Assembly (NCBI GenBank): GCA_038225555.1
Contig: JBBRRB010000032.1
Span: 1 to 64,000 of the forward strand
From: JANXQZ01 sp038225555
Lineage (GTDB): Bacteria; Acidobacteriota; Terriglobia; Bryobacterales; Bryobacteraceae
Length of the DNA stretch: 64,000 nucleotides
Direction of reading: 5' to 3'
Position numbers and translations under genes: made by a program. The notes beneath the pieces are model-generated. The model was not told the origin of the DNA. It ran no database searches and worked only from the letters and a program-made list of their open reading frames with translations. This document shows, in pieces, positions 1 to 6,721 of this stretch (positions are counted from its first letter, which is position 1; the number at the start of each line of letters is the position of its first letter).

Positions 1-237
1 GACGGCTTGGTCGTCGGCGATATTCAAACGGAGTTAGGCATCCCCAACTCGACCCTTTCGCACCATCTTGAAAAGCTCAAAAACGAGAACCTAGTCAAAG
101 TCCGGCGCGACAGCACATACCTCTGGTACACCGCCAACACCGACGCCTTGCAGGAGCTTCTCGGATTTTTGTACGCAGAGTGCTGCACCCGCAACAAGGC
201 AATTCAACCGGATAAAATCATCACCCTTTGCAAGTAG
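1..237 (+). CDS. arsR: ArsR-family repressor, 3' part (partial)
   Basis: C-terminal part of a winged-helix regulator; the reading frame is open to the first base, so the gene begins outside the window. Visible residues include a recognition-helix pattern (STLSHHLEKLKNENLV) followed by the wing (VRRDSTYLWY), as in ArsR/SmtB proteins. The tail has a vicinal Cys pair (AECCTRN) that could bind arsenite, but this is inferred. It stops 11 bases before arsM and heads an arsenic operon, so it is probably the arsenite-released repressor of that operon. The operator would lie upstream of the window. Confidence 0.85.
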   Translation, partial: DGLVVGDIQTELGIPNSTLSHHLEKLKNENLVKVRRDSTYLWYTANTDALQELLGFLYAECCTRNKAIQPDKIITLCK

Positions 238-248
238 AGGTTAAAACT

Positions 249-1100
249 ATGGAAATTAAAGAAGCAGTAAAAGAGAAGTATGGCCAAGCCGCTTTGCGCG
301 TCGCCACCGGCGGGAGTTCCTGCTGCGGAGCCAGAGCGACCCTCGACAATTTCGATGTCGATCCCATCACCTCAAATTTGTATGATGCGGATCAGAGCTG
401 CCAAATCCCCGAGAATGCGCTGAAGGCCTCGCTCGGTTGCGGCAACCCGACCGCTCTCGCAAGATTGAACCCAGGTGAGACGGTGCTCGATCTTGGCTCC
501 GGCGGCGGCATTGATGTACTGCTTTCCGCCAAGCGTGTCGGACCCTCCGGTAAAGCCTACGGACTCGACATGACTGATGAAATGCTGGCGCTTGCCCGCG
601 AGAACCAGCGCAAAGCGGGAATCGAAAACGTCGAATTCCTCAAGGGTGAAATTGAGAATATCCCGCTGCCCGACAACTCGGTGGACGTAGTTATCTCCAA
701 TTGCGTAATCAACCTTTCAGCCGACAAGGACAAGGTTTTGCGGGAGGCGTTTCGGGTCCTCAAACCTGGTGGACGCTTCGCCGTTTCCGACGTGGTGGTC
801 CGAGGCGATGTACCGGAACAAGTGCGCCGCAGCATGGAGATGTGGGTGGGCTGCATTGCCGGAGCTCTCCACGATCACGAATATATCTCTAAGCTGGCCA
901 AGGCGGGTTTCGATGACATCGACATTGAGCCCACCCGCGTTTACAGCGTTGAAGACGCCCGGCAATTCCTGACCGGCGAAGGCATCGACGTGGACATGAT
1001 CGCACCGCAGGTGGAGAACAAATTCATCAGCGCTTTTATCCGGGCGACCAAATCATCCGCTACCGAGAAAGGCTGCTGTGGTCCGACGTGCTGTAGCTGA
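249..1100 (+). CDS. arsM: Arsenite S-adenosylmethyltransferase ArsM
   Basis: 283 residues; methylates As(III) with S-adenosylmethionine in the cytoplasm. The SAM-binding motif I is at about residues 81-87 (DLGSGGG). Cysteines fit the arsenite-binding positions of ArsM: Cys51 (SCQIP), Cys152 (NCVINLS) and Cys202 (VGCIAGAL); there is also an N-terminal SSCC and a C-terminal Cys-rich tail (GCCGPTCC). I chose the ATG at 249, preceded by AGAGG at 236-240, over an upstream in-frame start that overlaps arsR. The 3' end overlaps the next gene by 23 bases, which suggests translational coupling. The arsR-arsM order is known from many soil bacteria. Confidence 0.95.
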   Translation: MEIKEAVKEKYGQAALRVATGGSSCCGARATLDNFDVDPITSNLYDADQSCQIPENALKASLGCGNPTALARLNPGETVLDLGSGGGIDVLLSAKRVGPSGKAYGLDMTDEMLALARENQRKAGIENVEFLKGEIENIPLPDNSVDVVISNCVINLSADKDKVLREAFRVLKPGGRFAVSDVVVRGDVPEQVRRSMEMWVGCIAGALHDHEYISKLAKAGFDDIDIEPTRVYSVEDARQFLTGEGIDVDMIAPQVENKFISAFIRATKSSATEKGCCGPTCCS

Positions 1101-1767
1101 GGCCCTCGGTACGGCGTTCCTGCTGGCCGCCGTAGTCGGCTCGGGAATTATGGGAGAGCGGCTGGCAAGTGGAAATGTCGGCATCGCGCTCTTAGCCAAT
1201 ACGGTGGCCACCGCAGCCGCGCTTGTCGCTCTCATCCTTAGCTTGGGACCGATCTCCGGTGCGCACTTCAATCCAGCGGTAACGCTGGCCGATGCTTCTC
1301 AAGGAGGGTTGCCTTGGCGGGAGGTCCCGGCTTACATCGCCGCACAGGTCCTCGGCGCGTTCTGCGGCGTGGCCGCAGCTCATCTGATGTTCAGCGAGCC
1401 ATTGTTTTTCGCCTCGCGCCACACTCGAACCGGCAGCGCTCAGCTCTTCAGTGAATTCGTGGCGACCTTTGGGCTTCTTTCCGTCATTTGGGGATGCGCA
1501 CGCCTGCGTTCTTCAGCAGTGCCTTTCGCCGTTGGCGCGTACATCGCCGGAGCCTACTGGTTTACGTCCTCGACATCGTTCGCGAACCCCGCCGTAACGC
1601 TTGCTCGCGCCGCCTCCGATACATTCGCGGGGATTCGACCGGTCGACGTTCCCGGCTTCATTCTGGCGCAGCTCGCCGGAGCGATGGCCGCAACCATCCT
1701 CTTTAGATGGCTTGCTCCATCGCTTCCGAAAGACGCTTCAAATGTAGTGGTAGCCCATGCCCAGTAA
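1078..1767 (+). CDS. Aquaporin/MIP channel of the ars operon (AqpS-like)
   Basis: 229-residue membrane channel with about six hydrophobic segments and two half-helix motifs: NPA at residues 65-67 and NPA at 170-172. The second motif is followed by Val (NPAV) rather than the usual Arg of the selectivity filter, which would widen the pore. MIP channels in ars operons (AqpS of Sinorhizobium meliloti is the known case) pass As(OH)3 or methylated arsenicals down their gradient. The start is GTG inside the end of arsM, and the 3' end overlaps arsC by 11 bases, so the three genes are probably one transcript. No ArsB or Acr3 pump is visible here, so this channel may be the efflux route. The substrate is inferred. 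Confidence 0.85.
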   Translation: MVRRAVAEALGTAFLLAAVVGSGIMGERLASGNVGIALLANTVATAAALVALILSLGPISGAHFNPAVTLADASQGGLPWREVPAYIAAQVLGAFCGVAAAHLMFSEPLFFASRHTRTGSAQLFSEFVATFGLLSVIWGCARLRSSAVPFAVGAYIAGAYWFTSSTSFANPAVTLARAASDTFAGIRPVDVPGFILAQLAGAMAATILFRWLAPSLPKDASNVVVAHAQ

Positions 1768-2188
1768 GAAGCGAATCCTCATCCTTTGCACGGGCAACTC
1801 AGCCCGGAGTCAGATGGCCGAAGGCCTCTTGCGCCATGACGCTGGCGAACGATTCGACGTCGAGAGCGCCGGCACGAAGCCGACCCATGTTCGACCAGAA
1901 GCTATTGCTGTCATGCGCGAACTGGGCATCGACATCTCCGCCCAGCGATCTAAGAGCGTGGACGAATTCAGCGGCCGGACTTTCGATTGCGTGCTTACGG
2001 TTTGCGACAACGCCAAGGAAAGTTGCCCGGTCTTTCCCGCTAGTACGGTCGCGATCCATCACAACTTTGAAGACCCCGCTGCCGTCCAGGGATCCGAGGA
2101 AGATCGGCTCGCCGCCTTTCGGCGCGTGCGCAATGAACTCAGGCAATACTTCGAGATCACTGGCTATTGGATGCCCTGCCCAGCTTGA
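1757..2188 (+). CDS. arsC: Arsenate reductase, thioredoxin-coupled (LMW phosphatase fold)
   Basis: 143 residues; reduces As(V) to As(III). The phosphatase P-loop Cys11-x5-Arg17 (CTGNSAR) binds arsenate, and Cys83 and Cys90 (VCDNAKESC) form the redox relay that ends in a disulfide reduced by thioredoxin. Length matches the Staphylococcus/Bacillus type. ATG at 1757 overlaps the MIP gene by 11 bases. The 3' end overlaps the convergent propeller gene by 32 bases. In the operon it would supply arsenite to ArsM and the MIP channel. Confidence 0.95.
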   Translation: MPSKKRILILCTGNSARSQMAEGLLRHDAGERFDVESAGTKPTHVRPEAIAVMRELGIDISAQRSKSVDEFSGRTFDCVLTVCDNAKESCPVFPASTVAIHHNFEDPAAVQGSEEDRLAAFRRVRNELRQYFEITGYWMPCPA

Positions 2189-3707
2189 ATCCGAACAGTT
2201 TGTTGTTTCCCATGCCGCCTTTCCTATAACCGGATCCCCAGAACACCATTCCATCGGCGATGGAAGGACCGTCAAGAACGGAGCCTCCGCTGGCAAAGGT
2301 CCAGAGTATCTTTCCGGTTTTCGCGTTCAGCGCATGCATGTCTCCTGAAAACGAGGGAGCGAATAGAACGTTGTTCGCAACGCTTACAGAGCCCATATCG
2401 AGCCCCTGCGCCGGATCTGGAGTTTGCCATAGAATCTCACCCGTTCGCACATCCAAAGCGCTCCAGGCGCCCCAGTTAATCGTCTGTCCATCGATTGGCT
2501 GATAAGGCTTGTTCGCGCTATTCGTGATGGCGACATAGATGCGCTCCCCGTCCGTCGCGGTCCCCCACTCGATGCCTCCCAGGTTACCGCCAGGACCGAC
2601 TACAGTGCTCCACAACATTTCTCCGTTATCCGGATTGAGAGCCCAATAGATTCCGCTCTTCTGGCCGAAGCCGACTAAGTTTGCAAGTAGATTCGGGCCC
2701 GATCCGCCCAGATCGTAGTCAGGGCTACTTGGAAGCGGGCACGCCACCGGGTTTGGGTTGCTGATGCAGGCGACTGTCCAAACATCGATTCCTTGCAGCC
2801 GCTTGGCCCATTTCACGCGGCCCGTGCCCAGATCTAGCGATAGTGCCGTATCGAAATAATCGTCCGCAGCGAAGCAACCGGTCTGGTTGCTCCCAGTGCT
2901 TTTTGACACGCACGCCTTCACGGATGCAGGCACTTCATAGTTGTTGCCTGTCCCGACGTAGAGTGAACCCCGGTCTGGATCGATGGCTGGCGGCTGCCAG
3001 ATGGCGTTGCCGCTGTAACCATCTTGAGAACCATGATTGTCCGGCAACGTGTATGTTTGCCACAGAATCTGGCCGGTATTGGCGTTTAGCGCGACCATGC
3101 TGCCCCGGAACGTGCAACAAGGGTAGCCTGTTTCAGCGGCTAAAGCCTCTTCATTCGAGGAGACGCCCACGTACACAACATCGCCCTGGACTACGGGAGA
3201 GCCGGTGATGATGGCTGCGGGATGCGTGTCTACGCGAGTGATCCAGCGCAAGTTGCCATCGCTGCGATTCACCGCGATCACGCTGGCTCCTTTGTGAGCA
3301 AGTCGCGCATCTTCGATGTCGCCGAAGATCAAGTCGCCATTGTGGACGGCGGGGCTGACTCGCGCGACCGCGCCGGGATAGTTGTCGTACTCGGAGATCT
3401 CGTGCGACCAGAGCAGCCGACCGTCTACCTTGCCGATAGCGTACAGATGGCCAGACCAGTCCGGGACGTAGACTGCGTCGCCCGCAACCGTTGGCGTGGC
3501 CGTTACATCGCTGCCGGTTTCAAAGACCCATTTCTGCCTTAAGGTCCCAAGGTTGGCAGGTTTGATCTTGTGTTCGTTGGGCTGATTGCGGGAATTATCG
3601 AGGCTATGACCCGACTCGGAATCGTCCGAGCCACTGCGTGCAGCGAAGACCAACAGTGAGCCAGCGATGGCCAGAACACATACCGTCCGAATAGGATGAG
3701 ATCTCAT
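2157..3707 (-). CDS. Secreted PQQ-type beta-propeller protein (polyvinyl-alcohol-dehydrogenase-like)
   Basis: 516 residues from the ATG at 3707, which begins a clear signal peptide (VCVLAIAGSLLVFAA); the in-frame ATG 21 bases upstream is less likely. The mature part has repeated propeller strands of the type TGxxLW (TGQILWQT, TGEILWQT, TGKILWTF) and VYVG/LYVG blocks as in quinoprotein and PVA dehydrogenases. A vicinal Cys pair is present (YPCCTF), a feature found in PQQ alcohol dehydrogenases. Substrate and cofactor use cannot be told from sequence. It is a single gene converging on arsC, with a hairpin and an intergenic region upstream. Confidence 0.8.
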   Translation of the reverse strand: MRSHPIRTVCVLAIAGSLLVFAARSGSDDSESGHSLDNSRNQPNEHKIKPANLGTLRQKWVFETGSDVTATPTVAGDAVYVPDWSGHLYAIGKVDGRLLWSHEISEYDNYPGAVARVSPAVHNGDLIFGDIEDARLAHKGASVIAVNRSDGNLRWITRVDTHPAAIITGSPVVQGDVVYVGVSSNEEALAAETGYPCCTFRGSMVALNANTGQILWQTYTLPDNHGSQDGYSGNAIWQPPAIDPDRGSLYVGTGNNYEVPASVKACVSKSTGSNQTGCFAADDYFDTALSLDLGTGRVKWAKRLQGIDVWTVACISNPNPVACPLPSSPDYDLGGSGPNLLANLVGFGQKSGIYWALNPDNGEMLWSTVVGPGGNLGGIEWGTATDGERIYVAITNSANKPYQPIDGQTINWGAWSALDVRTGEILWQTPDPAQGLDMGSVSVANNVLFAPSFSGDMHALNAKTGKILWTFASGGSVLDGPSIADGMVFWGSGYRKGGMGNNKLFGFKLGRASNSQ

Positions 3708-3773
3708 GGCATTACTCCTCCATTGCATCGTTCTGCACTATGGACTCCATAGCGCAGTAACCCTGAGTAAAAG

Positions 3774-3781
3774 AGTTGTAA
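3774..3781. promoter_or_regulatory. AGTTGTAA motif upstream of the propeller gene
   Basis: The octamer AGTTGTAA lies about 70 bases upstream of the propeller start. The same octamer occurs at 4153-4160 upstream of the small secreted gene, and a related TTACAAGT lies at 5536-5543 upstream of the IPT/TIG protein. Shared use by the nearby ECF sigma factor is only a guess. Confidence 0.25.
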
Positions 3782-3804
3782 CATGTTGTGCCAAAGGTGG
3801 CGGT

Positions 3805-3838
3805 GCGCCACACGAGGTTTGAGTTCCTCGTGTGGCGC
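3805..3838. terminator. Perfect 13-bp hairpin, probable terminator
   Basis: Arm 3805-3817 (GCGCCACACGAGG) is the exact reverse complement of 3826-3838, with an 8-base loop. It sits just past the end of the small minus-strand gene (last possible stop 3856) and before the propeller gene on the same strand, so it probably ends that small transcript. There is no strong T-run after it, so Rho-independence is uncertain. Confidence 0.55.
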
Positions 3839-3855
3839 TTTCAAGACGAGTAAAT

Positions 3856-4045
3856 TTAGAATACACCGGCCAGGATAGCCTTACCCCCGCTGCTAACTGT
3901 GACCATGTCTCCCTTCTTTACCGCTGGAGCTGTTGCGCCGTCCTGTGGGATTTTGACCACGTTTGCCCCCTTGTTCGGCGACAAGAGAGGCAGCGCCCGC
4001 CAGCAGTGTAAAAGCCGCCAAAGCGGCCTGAATCTTGATTTTCAT
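3856..4045 (-). pseudogene. Small secreted protein, broken by a one-base frameshift
   Basis: From ATG 4045 (Shine-Dalgarno AGGAG just upstream) the frame encodes a signal-peptide-like start (MKIKIQAALAAFTLLAGAAS) and stops at 3893 after 50 residues with an unprotein-like Arg/Ser/His tail. If one base is removed from the five-C run at 3966-3970 (five G on the coding strand), the frame continues as a plausible protein (ANVVKIPQDG, AVKKGDMVTVSSGGK, AILAGVF) to a TAA at 3856, giving 62 residues. This is either a real frameshift, a homopolymer error or slippage. Function is unknown. It is divergent from the ECF sigma gene. Confidence 0.6.
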
Positions 4046-4150
4046 TTGTTCTCCTTTGGTTCTTCAATGCCTTCTGGTGCTTGAGACAAATCAAGAGTGT
4101 CTCCGGAACAGAAAAATGATCGTTGCCGCAGTTGAACCTCAAACGCGTAC

Positions 4151-4168
4151 CAAGTTGTAAAAAACTTG
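4151..4168. promoter_or_regulatory. Palindrome CAAGTT-N6-AACTTG in a divergent promoter region
   Basis: Perfect 6-bp inverted repeat (4151-4156 and 4163-4168) between the small secreted gene and the ECF sigma gene. It could be an operator or an autoregulated promoter element. No partner regulator is identified. Confidence 0.35.
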
Positions 4169-4254
4169 TGAAATTCTGTGCCGGCGACCCGCCCATGCTG
4201 TCTGAACTAGTGTGAGAGAGCGCATTTCGAATAAATGCTTCTATAATCGAGGCA

Positions 4255-4848
4255 ATGCAAGAGCTCAGCGACGAAGAACTGCTGGCGAAGTATCGAGCCG
4301 GGCAGGAATCCGGAGCGGGCGCCAAGTGGCTCGACCAACTCTTGAGCCGGTATCATGTGCGTGTTGCCAAGTGGTGCTATCGCTTTACGGGCGACCGCGA
4401 TTCGGCAGCCGACCTCGCGCAAGACGCGCTCCTGCGCGTGTATCGGAATCTCGATTCGTTTCGGGGCGACTCAAAATTCTCAACGTGGTTGTACACGGTC
4501 ACGCGGAACCACTGCGTCAACGAAATGAAAGCGCGCTCGGCGCGAGTGGACCAGGCGGCCCAAGTTCTGGACTTCGACATCGAGGACGCAGGCCATCCGG
4601 ATGTTCTCTCCGGCATGGAACGACAGCAGGAAATTGAGGCTATGCGAACTCTCATGGAAGAAGCCTTGGACGAGACTGAAAAGCGGGTGATGACACTGCA
4701 CTTTGCGGAAGAAATCGGCCTCGAAGCCGTTAGCAGGCTGCTCGGCTTGACGAATGCAAGCGGCGCGCGAGCTTACGTGCTGAGCGCCAAACGCAAATTG
4801 AACTCCGCAGTACAACGTTGGAAGGCGCGCCAAGGACGCCCACTTTAA
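4255..4848 (+). CDS. ECF RNA polymerase sigma factor
   Basis: 197 residues. Region 2 is seen at about residues 30-95 (AADLAQDALLRVYRNLDSFRGDSKFSTWLYTVTRNHCVNEMKA is its course, from position 4405 to 4535), and region 4 at about 135-190 as a helix-turn-helix. It would direct RNA polymerase to a small regulon. The following gene is a zinc-type anti-sigma factor six bases downstream, so the pair likely responds to an envelope or redox signal. Region 4 is slightly unusual (GLEAVSRLLGLTNASGARAY) compared with the common helix-turn-helix, but family membership is clear. Confidence 0.93.
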   Translation: MQELSDEELLAKYRAGQESGAGAKWLDQLLSRYHVRVAKWCYRFTGDRDSAADLAQDALLRVYRNLDSFRGDSKFSTWLYTVTRNHCVNEMKARSARVDQAAQVLDFDIEDAGHPDVLSGMERQQEIEAMRTLMEEALDETEKRVMTLHFAEEIGLEAVSRLLGLTNASGARAYVLSAKRKLNSAVQRWKARQGRPL

Positions 4849-4853
4849 CCGCA

Positions 4854-5528
4854 ATGGCGAACGACAATAAGCAACCGATCATCAAGGCGTTCGGCCCTTC
4901 GGAAGACTGTCCTTCACTGGACGATCTGGTCGCCGGCCTTGCTGGGACCGAGGCGCACCTGACCGGCTGTTCCCATTGCAGAACCGAACTGACGATGTTC
5001 CGCGATTTTCAATCACCCGCTGTCAGGCCGGAAGAGCAAGCGCCGGTGCAGCACATCGTTCAGCGCCTCAAGAGGAATTCTCCTGTCGAGCGGACACCAT
5101 GGTGGAAAGCGATTTGGAGCGTGAAGGTCTTCGCTCCTGCGTCGATTGCGATGGCAGCCGCCGCGCTAGTGCTGACGGTTTGGGTACCGCGCCAACACAC
5201 TGCCGGCCCGGATTTATCCGGCACCACCGATACGTTTCGGTCCGCTCGTCTAGACGTAATTGCACCCACGGGAACGATCCACGAGTCGCCCCGGAACTTT
5301 CAATGGCAGCCGGTTAAGGGCGCGGTGTCCTACAACTTGCATCTGTTTGAAGTAGATAACACGGAAGTCTGGAGCGCGGTGGTTAGCGATGCGAAAACCG
5401 ACCTGCCAGCCAGCATCGGACGGAAGCTAAGGGCACCCAAAGCGCTGAACTGGCGCGTTACGGCGATCAACGCGGCCGGAAATGTCATTGGCGACTCCGG
5501 AACACTGAGATTTTCCATCGCTCCGTAG
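4854..5528 (+). CDS. Zinc-binding anti-sigma factor with extracytoplasmic domain
   Basis: 224 residues from ATG 4854. The N-terminal cytoplasmic part carries the ZAS signature H35-x3-C39-x2-C42 (HLTGCSHC), which binds zinc and holds the ECF sigma factor. One membrane segment lies at about residues 90-111. The outer domain (about 125-224) looks like a beta-sandwich of fibronectin type (FQWQPVKGAVSYNLHLFEVD, LNWRVTAINAAGNVIG). This layout fits membrane anti-sigma factors released by a signal outside. It lies six bases after the sigma gene and was probably made with it. Confidence 0.85.
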   Translation: MANDNKQPIIKAFGPSEDCPSLDDLVAGLAGTEAHLTGCSHCRTELTMFRDFQSPAVRPEEQAPVQHIVQRLKRNSPVERTPWWKAIWSVKVFAPASIAMAAAALVLTVWVPRQHTAGPDLSGTTDTFRSARLDVIAPTGTIHESPRNFQWQPVKGAVSYNLHLFEVDNTEVWSAVVSDAKTDLPASIGRKLRAPKALNWRVTAINAAGNVIGDSGTLRFSIAP

Positions 5529-5611
5529 CACTAATTTACAAGTTATTTACAATTCGTTCGCGACTTAACACAGTCATCGAGCTTACGCTTAGATAAGGCA
5601 AGGGGATCACT

Positions 5612-6721
5612 ATGCAAACACGGCTTTTCACACTCGCAATTCTGACCGCAAGCACGCTGCTTGGCGGCGGGAGTGGAACTACCACCGGAATAACCCCTGC
5701 CGGTTCCGCCGAAGTTAGGACTCTGAATGAGCGCGTGCCCGCTGGCGGCACCGTACAAGTAAAGTACCTGCTCACCCAGCCCCGGCCGATCTCGACCGGC
5801 GGCCCGCGCCTGATCACTTACGATTTTTCAGTTGCGGGAGTCTCCGCCTTCAGTCCCCTCGGCGATACGGCCGGGGCGGCGCTCGCCCATGACGGTCAGC
5901 TCTCGATATCGATCATCTCGCCGGCTTCCGACTATGGAACTAACGCAGATTACCCCTTCCTTACCGTGGCGATGAGGATCCCGGAATCGACGCTGAAGGG
6001 CTCCGTTTTTCCCCTGGGCATAGCGGATGCGAACTATCAAACGCTAAGCGGCCCATTGACATTGACTGACTCGAAGCCTGGAACTCTCACCATTGGCGGC
6101 AGCGTATCTATCTCAGGAGTTTTCCCCGGCGGTGGAACTTGGGGCGCCGGAACATCCATCAGCATTCGTGGCATGGGTTTCCTTCCGTCCACCAAGATCA
6201 CAACGAAGATGAGAGCGGCGAATGCGGTCTATGTCAGCCCCACGGAGATGCGCATCAGCCTGATTGAGGCCACCACGCTGGATACGCAGCCGATCACCGC
6301 TTCGAATCCGGACGGCTCGCAAGTGACGTTCTACTCATACTTGCGCGGAACGCCCTTGGACCCCCCTTCGCGCGACTTGCTACAGAAAACGGACCCGATC
6401 TTTCAGGCGCAGACTCACGGAGTTGCGACGGTGGGCCCTATTGCAAATCTGACTTCGGGTCAGTTCGTGGCGCTTGCAATTCAGAATCCGACGCCCGGGC
6501 CGGTTGTAGTCACCTTCATCCACGCGCCGAGCGGCGCAACCACTACCGTTACCCTGCCATCCTGCACTCGAATCATGGACGAGCTCGGAAGTCTTTTGGG
6601 CGGCTTGAATCTTGCAGCAGGCGACCAAGTGAAGGTGACAGCAACATCAGGCGTTCAAATTCTCGGACTGATCGGAGACGACAGCGCCGGCACGATGACC
6701 CCCTTTCTACCTGTTTTCTAA
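5612..6721 (+). CDS. Secreted IPT/TIG-like protein of unknown function
   Basis: 369 residues starting with a short signal peptide (LFTLAILTASTLLGGG). Residues about 35-160 look like a beta-sandwich of cohesin type; residues about 165-250 match an IPT/TIG fold (SISGVFPGGGTWGAGTSISIRGMGF). The remainder is beta-rich. No catalytic motif is seen. It follows the anti-sigma gene after 83 bases and may belong to the same regulon, with TTACAAGT at 5536. The stop overlaps the stop of the convergent CHAT gene by four bases. A cell-surface role is inferred. Confidence 0.7.
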   Translation: MQTRLFTLAILTASTLLGGGSGTTTGITPAGSAEVRTLNERVPAGGTVQVKYLLTQPRPISTGGPRLITYDFSVAGVSAFSPLGDTAGAALAHDGQLSISIISPASDYGTNADYPFLTVAMRIPESTLKGSVFPLGIADANYQTLSGPLTLTDSKPGTLTIGGSVSISGVFPGGGTWGAGTSISIRGMGFLPSTKITTKMRAANAVYVSPTEMRISLIEATTLDTQPITASNPDGSQVTFYSYLRGTPLDPPSRDLLQKTDPIFQAQTHGVATVGPIANLTSGQFVALAIQNPTPGPVVVTFIHAPSGATTTVTLPSCTRIMDELGSLLGGLNLAAGDQVKVTATSGVQILGLIGDDSAGTMTPFLPVF

